Shown piece after piece: positions 55,886 through 64,000 of a stretch of DNA of 64,000 nt. The notes beneath the pieces were generated by a model. That model was not told the DNA's origin, made no database searches, and saw only the letters and a list, made by a program, of their open reading frames with translations. The translations under genes and the position numbers were made by a program. The stretch is from Narthecium ossifragum. Lineage: Eukaryota; Streptophyta; Magnoliopsida; Dioscoreales; Nartheciaceae. Location: positions 2,374,959 to 2,438,958 of the forward strand of contig OY986970.1 of the NCBI GenBank assembly GCA_963920575.1, read 5' to 3'. Positions within the stretch are counted from its first letter, which is position 1. Every line of letters starts with the position of its first letter.

Positions 55886-58314
55886 TGTCACACCCCGACC
55901 CAGAAAACCCATCCAGGACGGGGCGTGAGGGTTCCTATCACTATTCATCTCCAATCGGCGCAGTACAAAGCGGAAAAGATGGATAAATTTAACAGTTGTA
56001 TTCCAGAGGCGAAACAGATTCAATTTTAATATATCACCAAGTTGTACAGATCAGATTTAATACAAAGGCTCCCAAGAGATAGATATAATACAATACTCCA
56101 AAATCCTCAGAAGTTACATCATATACATGTATCTCAAAAAGGTACAATAGGTGATCCTCCAACAACCTCAAGCGCCCCTGGATGTACTCGCGCCGCCGAA
56201 GGCCGATCCTGCCGGCTCCACCGAAGAAGAACTGCCCCATGCACATGCAAACGCCGCCCGGGTAGGAGTGAGCGATAAGCTCAGTAGGGTTCTACTCTAC
56301 GGCACACTGAAAGGAGGAAAACAACAATATTGTTGTCTCCCAGCCTAAGTCTAACGGATGCCACGGGTCCCATAACCCACCGATGTCCCAAGGGCTCCTG
56401 TCATGAACCTCTCTCTTGGTCACTCTACCAAGATCACCCTAAGCACTGACAGGGGAACAGTACCATGCAGGATCACCATTACCCAGCAGGGATACCACTG
56501 CCTGGGGACCACGTCGGGAACACATCGATTGCATCCTTAGCACTTGGCCTTGGAAGACAGCACGACCTCTAAACCTCAAATACTGATTCAAATCAACTAT
56601 CGCAATCCTCAATCACAAGAGATTCAAATGATACAAGATCACACCCTACTCCTAACTACCCATCCACGGCCCTAAGGCTAGATCCGAGCTACCCGAGAGC
56701 CTCGGATCGGCGACCCAAACCATCACCCGCCTAACCTCAGATGCTTCTAATGCATATAATGCATGAGGCTAGGCAAACATCTATCCTAGATGTCTCTATA
56801 TGTCACATCAGCAGTTACAAGTCCAACAGATATACAATAGCTCTCGGCACTCGCCGGCAAGAGGCTAAGGTTCCACAATTTCCTCATTAGCTAGCACTCA
56901 TAGCTAGCTAATGGCTAAGCACACCATTAAGCATTTAACTACAATCACACATGTATTAAATGCAAGTAAAGTCATAGATTTACCCAAAAAGAGAGTTACT
57001 TGAATTGATTCTCAAATCCGATGAAAATCCTTTGGAAACCTCATCAAATCCCCCTACATACTTCCCAACATGTTTAGATACTAATCCCCCATCAAAACCA
57101 TCCAAGAAAGACCAGAAAACCAAGTTTAAAGGGTCACGGACGATGTCACGGTCGATCCGGGGATCGACCGTGAGACCACGGACGATGCCACGGTCGATCC
57201 GGCGATCGACCGTGAGACCCATGCGAAGAAAGCCAAAGGCGACGGTCGATCCACCCATCGACCCTGAGAAGCCCAAAACCAAACAGCGCCTGACGGTCGA
57301 TGCGACGGTCGATCCGACGGTCGACCGTCAGGTAAATGACGAAAAGGAGGAACTCCCACGGTCGATCCAGGCATCGACCCTGGGAGGTTAAAATCCCGAC
57401 AGAGCCCGACGGTCGATCCGACGGTCGACCGCCAGGCCCAGAAAGGGTAAAATGATACTTGACGGTCGTTGCACCGATCGACCGTCGAGCCTCTGGCACA
57501 GTTCTTCAGAACAGTGCCGGAAATCCAATTTCTTGGATTTCAAGGATCAAATCAAGATGGAATAAAATGAGATTTTGCAAGCAAGAGTATTTAGCAATGA
57601 GGAAGCTAATGGAATGAAGAAATCCAGCTTTTGACGGTTAAATCTCCTATTTAGGTCCAAATGGAAAAACCGACAAAACGACGATAATACGGAAACCAAC
57701 CGTTAGAATACGAAAAAGACATGGTAGGAATACTTTAAATCCTTCATACTACATGCACAAAGAGCTACAAAGCATTCTAACATGTATTCCTATAGCGAAA
57801 GCACATAAAACCTATCCTAGGAGAACCCGATCCAAGGATCGAGGTAGAAACACCTACTTGAGCAAGTAGGGTAGCTCCTCCACGCGTCCCGCTGGTCAAG
57901 CCGCCAAGATCCGAGCTCCGAAGACCAAGTCTCCAAACCCTAGCTCAGCCGAAGGAGAGAGAGAGAGAAGGGAAGAGAACGACAGGTGAAGGAGAGAAGG
58001 AAAGAGAAGAGAGAGACAGGCCTTATATAGAAATTCCAAATCTATCTCAGCCGTCCAAATCGATCTTTCCCGATCGAGCTCCGATCCTCCGATCGGACGC
58101 ACCCTAGGGATTCTAATCAAACACATACATCAATCAAAGTCAGTGTGTGGAACGCGGGTGTGAAACCGACCACCAAGGAGCATATTTACCAAAATGCCTC
58201 CGGGGTCCAAACCGCCAAACGATCGCCCGATCGTGACCGACGCGAAACCAAATCAACAAGAAACCGGCTCTCGACCCACGTGGTCGAGTCAGGTCTGAGG
58301 GACGAGCCCTCACA
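55886..58314 (-). repeat. Inner element 5' LTR (right)
   Basis: It is nearly identical to the left LTR and ends GACGAGCCCTCACA. Its palindrome array (about 57140-57490) is shorter. A CT/GA-rich tract near 57950-58020 followed by CTTATATAG (58021-58029), read on the minus strand as CTATATAAGG, is a candidate core promoter for the element. Confidence 0.93.
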
Positions 58315-59239
58315 ATGAGCGATAGGGACGGGCGGTTCACTGGGCGGTTCTGGACCCATTTGTTGAAGATCTTGGGGTCTCAACTGAGGTTCTCAACGGC
58401 AAACCACCCACAGACTAACGGCCAGACAGAGCGGATCAATGCTTTGTTGGAGGAGTACCTGCGGCACTACATGACGGCGAGCCAACGGAATTGGCTCAAG
58501 CTTCTTGACGTGGCACAGTTCTCCTACAACTCGCAGAGATCATCGATGACAGGGAAGAGTCCCTTCGAGCTCGTGCTAGGCCAACAATCGTTGGCTCCCC
58601 TTGACCTGGCGGCACAAGGAGGAGAAGGAAGTCCGGCGGCTTCCAGGTTTGCAAGAGATCAACAAGAGATGATCGAGGCAGCTCAAGACAGCTTGAGGAA
58701 GGCCCAGAAGAGGATGAAGAAATATGCGGACCAAGGCAGGAGGCCCTTGGAGTTTCAGGTAGGTGATCAAGTCCTTTTGAAACTAACCCCGCAGATTTTG
58801 AAGCAATTCAGTCGAAAGACAACGCAGAAGGGATTGGTGCCACAATATGACGGACCATTCGAGGTCGTCAAGAGGGTAGGCCGCTCGGCCTACCGACTGC
58901 TTCTCCCCGACCGGCTCAAGGTTCACCCCACATTCCATGTGAGCTATTTGAAGCCGCACCATGCTGACCAGGAGGATCCAGCAAGGAACGTAGTGAAGAG
59001 AGCTCCACCGACGGTACGGGTCGAGTTCAAAAAGGAAGCAAAAGCCATTCTTGATCGGAGGCAAGAAGGGCAAGACAAGAGAAGCCGGCGTGTCTTCTAC
59101 TTGGTCAAATGGAAGGGACTTCCAGATTCAGAGACATCATGGGAGCATGATGTCAACCTATGGTAGTTTGAGGAGTTGGTCCATGACTACCTCAACACAC
59201 ATCCGACGAGGGCGTCGGGCTCCTTTGGTGGGGGAGGTT
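58315..59239 (+). pseudogene. Outer Gypsy integrase C-terminal part and chromodomain
   Basis: Reading resumes with SDRDGRFTGRFW (second catalytic Asp), HPQTNGQTERINALLEEYLR (third residue, Glu), then the GDQVLLKL C-terminal fold and TFHVSYLKPHHADQ. It ends with a chromodomain (YLVKWKGLPDSETSWE). A TAG at 59164-59166 interrupts the tail (NLW-FEELVHDY, expected Gln). Chromodomains guide chromoviruses to modified histones. GGTGGGGGAGG at 59228-59238 is the polypurine tract before the LTR. Confidence 0.88.
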
Positions 59240-60526
59240 TGTCAGGGCCTTGAGTCCTGACATGGGCCATGGCGCGCGTCAGGCGGAGTTGACACGGGCC
59301 ACGGCCTAGGCCATGGCGCGGTGCAGCACACCAAGCCATGGGAAGCATGAAAGCACCATGATCACGCGAGCAAAAGTCCTTGATGGAGGCTAGACGACAT
59401 TTCCCCAAAGATGGCACGATGGATTCCGGGCCAAGGAGGAAGACAATGCGCCAGGACACGGTGCGGCGCGAGCCCAGCGGAGCAAGACGTGTGCGGGTGC
59501 AAGTCAGGCGAGCGAGGCGCGCGCCAAGGCAGCCAAGATGGGCGCGCGGGTCGAGCGCGCGCGCAACACGCGAGAGAGCATGCGCCGCGCGTGCGCGACG
59601 CGCTCAGGATGCCCAGTCCTAGTCGGACTAGGACTCGGCATGCCCAGGCTGATGCGATAAGTGCTAGAGAGCAAGTCACGCGGGCAAATCACCTAATTCC
59701 ACTTGGGATGGAAGCTCCAAGACGAATGACGCAGTCAAAAACGCGTTTGGCACGGAAGAATTTGAAGATGACGCGCGACTCCGAGGCGGACTAGGAGACG
59801 GCGCGCCAGGCGGAGCAGATAGGCCTTGGAGGACGATCCAGCCGAGCAAATTCAAATGTCTCGCATGCATTCGACTTGGAATGGGGGATGACACGGGGAA
59901 TACGGAGTTTGGCACGAGGAAACTTGCTGTTGGGGCGGACGAATAGGAGGGAGTCCTATTTTGGGTAAAGTTGAGGTCATGGTGATCTTTAAGCAAATCA
60001 AGCTCAAGGTAAAGTCCAGCTATGTTTGGAAACGTAGTGTTGTGCTTATTCTTAGCCTAGATAAGGATGTAAGTCAGGACTTTGAGTAGGATTTCTTAGG
60101 GATGGCTTGTTGGAGCAAGCCAAGGACTATTCCTCTATATAAGGAGTAGGCCGGCCAAGGTGTGGGGCATCTAGGCTTTGGTTAGGGTTTGGGAGGTTCC
60201 TTGTTGAGAGATCTTTGTACCTTGGTGGGAGAGAGAGTTGTGAGGAATTCTCTTGTAAAGATTGTTTGATCAATAAAGGAAGAGGGCCATCCGCTTGCCA
60301 TAGATCGTAGCTTCTTCATCCTTGGTATGCTCTTGAGCAGGAAGGAGAAGAGGACGTGGAGAAGGCTGGTCAAGGAAGGACTTTGCTGCACCAACCATCG
60401 TCAAGGCGTGGGCTGCGACGTGGGCAAGGAGCGCCCAAGGCGTGGAGCAAGGAGCGGAGGGTTCTTGGTGCCGGCATCGGGTAACTCTAAACTTTGAAAA
60501 ATTATCCGTTGCGTAACCCGGTGACA
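59240..60526 (+). repeat. Outer element 3' LTR, 1287 bp
   Basis: It starts TGTCAGGGCCTTGAGTCC after the polypurine tract and ends AACCCGGTGACA. The middle is GC-rich with GCGCGC runs (59560-59610). TATATAAGGAGTAGG (60136-60150) is a likely TATA box. The end directly abuts a primer-site-like sequence, so the same LTR is followed by internal sequence. Confidence 0.85.
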
Positions 60527-60726
60527 ATTTGGCCTCAGAGCTAGGTTTTTACCAACTTGAGAACATGATCAATGACGGCGGAGCTCCGTGATCGCGTTAC
60601 TCGACTTGAGGGCTATCTTGGCGAAGCCCTGGCAGAAGAGATTCCACCTCTTCATGCGCGCATGGCAGCAATGGAGTAAGAGATTTTCAATCTCAAGAAC
60701 ACCTCTGACGTGATGAAAGCCGAGAT
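60527..60726 (+). pseudogene. Second outer-family primer site and gag start, truncated
   Basis: TGGCCTCAGAGC (60530-60541) resembles the initiator tRNA-Met primer site with two changes. ATG at 60572 opens MTAELRDRVTRLEGYLGEAL, the same protein as at 45196. TAA at 60677-60679 replaces a Glu. The copy ends abruptly near 60726 after GTGATGAAAGCCGAG. Confidence 0.85.
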
Positions 60727-61198
60727 TTTCAATCATTTATGTCCTAAAAATAAATCATACATATGCAAATCCATGTTGGGTCCCACCCAACGTGAACCGG
60801 CTCGACCCGACTAGTACCACCTACCAAGCTATCAATGATCCCACCGTTGAGCCTCGTGATCAGCGAGTCAGCGCCATACTTGACGGCCGTGATCACGCCG
60901 CGACGTACGGCGGTACTCTACTCCTCGTGCCCAGTTTAATAAACTGGGCGCGGCATCTCGCGGAGCCTTGACGGGAGCAACGTGCTTGCCATAAATAGAA
61001 ACCATCCTAAAAATACCCAACCTGTCCCTTTTACCCGATGCTCGACACCTGCAACATCCGATGGCTACGATCTCGATTTAGAAGACAGCTGGCGATCGTT
61101 GGTCTTTCCCGATATAGAGGGGCATATCTTCTAACTACGAAAATACCTTCAGATCTCGACCGTCCAACCAGTGTGATCGCCCACGGGGAGCAGACAAG
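60727..61198 (+). promoter_or_regulatory. Promoter-like fragment without its gene
   Basis: This unique, moderately GC-rich sequence has a possible TATA box (ATAAATA, 60991-60997). Leader-like sequence follows and ends at the duplication breakpoint. No coding exon follows. It may be the promoter of a gene whose body was lost. The evidence is only compositional. Confidence 0.3.
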
Positions 61199-63520
61199 TG
61201 ACAGTCCTGTTTTGTCCGGAGGGCGCATCCTTCTGTTGTGCCTTTTTAGATGACACCTTTTCAGAACAAGATTGTATTGTGGATTGGGACTTGTAAAACC
61301 TTTCCTATAACACATCCAAAATCCCTGAGCAAGGTTCTATACAGGTAGGTAGGTAATACGATCAGAATTTTATCTGATATTGAGAATGTTCTGCTGATGG
61401 ATGTGGTATGAATGCTGCTTCATTATCTTGGAATCCAAAATGGCAAATTTCAACTGCAATTATTACGTTTTACTCTATAAGTAGGATCAGCATTAGAGCA
61501 ATGAGACTCGTTTACATATCAATGTTCTATCCATTAAGTTTTCGATTTATATTTGGATGCAACTTTCGGTTTATTTTTTACGGAAATGAAAGAGGGGTTT
61601 GTATGTTGTATCCTAGACAACTTGTGCTTGAAAAAAGAGTTGTTTTTAAATTTCGATGAATAGAGATGAGAGGAGATTCGCAGACACCTCCCAGCAAGGT
61701 ACGCACTTGATTGGGGGTTGCTGGGCCCTTTGGGGTGGCCCGTTTAGGTTATGGCCTTTTTTTTTTCTCCGATTAGTTAAGTCCTATATTTCCAACGAAT
61801 TTTCCGTCCTCCAGGAAATTTTTTTGTTTCACCTTAAAAATGTTTTAGTTATTTGCATAGTTTTTTTTCTAATTTCTTGGACAAATTCAAGCCTCGGATC
61901 TGGATGGAATGCATAGTGAATCGTCATAAAGAATAAAATAATAAAAAGTACAAGAGAAGTTTTGTGTGTTGTGGCTACCGCTGACGGCCTCATCAAAACG
62001 AGCCATGGAGAGTTATTAGTCTTTTTTGAACAGTTGAGCTGTGAGGCTGAGATCCCCTCAGGCATGATCACATGCTATATATGAGAGCTATAGGCACAGA
62101 CCCTCTATTAGCCCCATCTTCACCAAACACAGTGAAAAACTCTAGCGTCATTTTGGCCACCCAATCCACTCGACTATTCTCCTCCCTAGGGACATATCGG
62201 ACTATAAAGTCTACAAAATCCCGTCTCTCCCATCATATATCTTTCACAATGCAAACACAATCTTCTACTAATGGAAGCCGGCCCTCTAACATATTCACCG
62301 TGAACAAGGAATCCGCCTCCACTAGAACCCGTCTGAATCCTCTCTTATGTGCCTCCCGTAGAGCTAACTGCACTGCTAATAGTTCTCCAACCACCACCGA
62401 TGAGACCACCTGAGAACCACCCTCTGACCATAGCATCACATCCTCATCCAAACACACAATATCCACCCTTGCAATCCCCCTATCCATGTTAACTGCTGCA
62501 TCTGCTTGAATAAGAACTCCCTCCCAGCTTGCATTCTGATGCCCCATTCTCTTCTCCTTATCCACTATCAAAAATTCCTTAGCTTGTCAAACAACCGATC
62601 TAACTAAGTCAGTGGCAGTGAAACTGTCATCAACCATCACAAACCTGCATCGCTCTTTCCAAAGAGCCCACATCGTGTACACGATCAGAGACTTAAACAT
62701 AACAATCTCCTCTGTTTTGGACGGCCGTTGAAGTTCCTCAAATGCTTTCATGATGCTACCTGGACAGTTCCTCTCTCCCAACACCTCTTCTCAAACCTGC
62801 GCCGCAAAACTACACTAGAAGAGGACATGCTCTGGCGTCTCATCCTCTATCCTACATCGTGGGCATTCTCGTTCTGAGCACAAACATAAGTTCCAAAGAG
62901 CCAATCGAGTTGAGAGTTTTTGATGTAGCAACTTCCAAAGAAACATGCGCACTCGCGAACCAGCCAGCGCTCTCCAAGCGCTCCGCCACTGCTTGATTTG
63001 CTCCTCCTCCCATTGAATCCCACTCTAATGCTCCATCATTTGGTAACACGAAGCAGTGGTTACCACCCCAGTCGAGCTCCATGTCCATCTCGGCCTCCCC
63101 GCTGTTTCGCTAGGTATCGACGGAACGTCACTGATATGCTGCACCAGCTCCGGGTGAAAGTACTTTGCCAGTCTCCTCCTGTTCCATGTGCCATCATCTT
63201 CTATAAAGTCCTCCACCTGCATATCAGTTAAGCAATCCTCAGCATGCATCATAAGTGGTGAGGAGATCAAAGGCCCATCACCGAACCACCATTAATGTAT
63301 CATTCTTGCCATGCACCCCGGTCCTAGCTCCCATCTGATCTCCCTTCTCAACATCTCCGCCGCCTTATAAATGAATCTCCACAACCCCGAGGTCAGGGCT
63401 TTATGTCAAGCACTTGACAGCACACCCTCAAACCTATACTTTGCCCTACACAACGCAGTCCATATTGACTCGTTTCCATCAAAGAACTTGGCCGCCATCC
63501 GCATCCTCAGTGCCATGCAG
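61199..63520. repeat. Duplicated block, copy 2
   Basis: This matches 27852 to about 30715 in the same orientation. The flank of the 538-aa gene (GGATGTGGTATGAATGCTGC at 61396) and the LINE are both included, while the MITE and the 130-bp tandem duplication of copy 1 are missing. Since it begins in the middle of another gene's downstream flank, this is the derived copy. Confidence 0.85.
62080..63520 (-). mobile_element. LINE remnant (iii)
   Basis: It is the same element as LINE (i). Minus-strand pieces are RLAKYFHPELVQHISDVPSI, the zinc-binding part, and an RNase H end (LIQADAAVNMDRGIARVDIV, AVQLALREAHKRGFRRVLVE). It carries stops in several places (for example near 62581 and 62795), so it is more decayed than LINE (i). 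Confidence 0.8.
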
Positions 63521-63526
63521 ACTTTT

Positions 63527-64000
63527 TAGAACCGAGCAAGGTGAATATTTGGACGCAACTTGCAAGGGCAAAGTACTCTTGGGCTGAGGTGCTACCTTCG
63601 GCTAGGCATCAAACGAAGGGTTCTATTCACTGGAAGAAGCTTTGTGAAGCTGCTGACCTCTTGCGGTTTGGGTTTTCAGGAGTTCCATGCACTCAAAGCC
63701 GGCTCAGTGTCCTATTTGATGCGTGGGTTCTTAAGGAACCATTGTGTAGAAGTCCTACTCTTGTTGCTTCTACCATATGGCTTGAGAAGGCAGTCGTTGG
63801 AGATTTCCTAATTGATGGGCTGTGGAATGAAGAGAAAGTTGGGGAGTTCTTTCACCCTTTGTTGATCCGGCAAATCAAGGAGGTAAGGCCCAGGGTTCAT
63901 GCTTCTGAGGATGAAGTTAGATGGTCTTATGGCAATGGAGGAACCATCACAACTGCTTCAACTTATCTCCTGGCGTTGAGATGTAGATTTCGAGGTTTGG
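63527..64000 (+). mobile_element. LINE fragment on the plus strand, running off the window
   Basis: The plus strand encodes, across a few frames, the region just before a LINE zinc-binding segment: WAEVLPSARHQTKGSIHWKK, LCRSPTLVASTIWLEKAVVG and EFFHPLLIRQIKEV. This parallels the YFHPELVQHISDV of the minus-strand copies. It meets LINE (iii) head-on at about 63525. Confidence 0.65.

Larger units (their letters stand above)
48772..58314 (-). mobile_element. Inner Tekay/Del-like Gypsy retrotransposon, both LTRs, TSD ATGAG
   Basis: Two direct LTRs (48772-51236 and 55886-58314) of about 2.45 kb enclose a 4.65 kb internal region coded on the minus strand. Therefore the right LTR is the 5' LTR. The 5-bp duplication ATGAG flanks it at 48767-48771 and 58315-58319. 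The primer site matches initiator tRNA-Met (55871-55882). Gag, protease, RT, RNase H and a chromodomain-type integrase C-terminus are recognisable, but there are stops in gag and pol and the integrase core is deleted. High LTR similarity suggests recent insertion, but the element cannot move by itself. Confidence 0.95.
44996..60526 (+). mobile_element. Outer chromodomain Gypsy retrotransposon, interrupted
   Basis: Order on the plus strand: gap, gag with CCHC knuckle, protease, reverse transcriptase, RNase H, integrase, [inner element 48772-58314], rest of integrase, chromodomain, polypurine tract and 3' LTR. This is the Ty3/Gypsy order with the chromovirus C-terminal chromodomain. The coding region has several in-frame stops and frameshifts, so the element is dead. 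The left LTR is not in the sequence. Confidence 0.85.

Overview
This is nuclear DNA of a flowering plant. The evidence is spliced genes with plant-type products (mitochondrial complex I PSST, PP2A B55, an ABCC8-like transporter), AT-rich introns, and a dense load of plant transposons: PIF/Harbinger, Helitron, LINE and chromovirus-type Gypsy elements. A 200-base run of N at 44996-45195 marks a draft assembly. A monocot is possible, but nothing here proves it. Splice sites were assigned by eye from GT/AG consensus, frame continuity and recalled family conservation.

Left third (1-12.1 kb). The first exon of a KH-domain RNA-binding protein gene (minus strand) is followed by a nest of transposons. 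A 6.7 kb PIF/Harbinger element (1773-8454, target duplication TAA) sits inside an AT-rich foldback element. A sister copy of that element follows at 8737-9935 and is itself split by a 344 bp Helitron (9419-9762). Both foldback copies carry a kelch-repeat gene fragment. The Harbinger element carries a decayed DDE transposase, a truncated partner ORF, a small gene encoding an RNase H1 N-terminal (viroplasmin-like) domain plus a C-terminal membrane helix, and an unrecognised charged ORF on the other strand. A LINE remnant with a MITE in it follows.

Gene island (12.1-27.6 kb). NDUFS7/PSST (minus, 2 exons, 208 aa) and PP2A B55 (plus, 14 exons, 508 aa) lie head to head and share an 850 bp intergenic region. 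Downstream is a 5-exon gene for a 538-aa protein I do not recognise.

Rearranged zone (27.6-44.9 kb). This holds a duplicated block made of downstream flank plus LINE, a truncated FCF1/UTP24 pseudogene, and a large inverted duplication of an ABCC8-like gene. The right arm is the intact 12-exon gene (39095-44742, 1461 aa). The left arm is a reversed copy with a 3.2 kb in-frame internal deletion and a 19 bp frameshifting duplication. The spacer between the arms holds a LINE split by a 2.1 kb solo LTR with target duplication CATGC.

Retrotransposon zone (45-60.7 kb). A decayed chromodomain Gypsy element is split inside its integrase by a second, Tekay/Del-like element (48772-58314, both LTRs present, target duplication ATGAG). 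The outer element's 3' LTR runs straight into a second primer-binding site and gag start, which shows what the assembly gap hides.

Right end (60.7-64 kb). A promoter-like fragment is fused to a second copy of the 27.9-30.7 kb block. A plus-strand LINE runs off the window.
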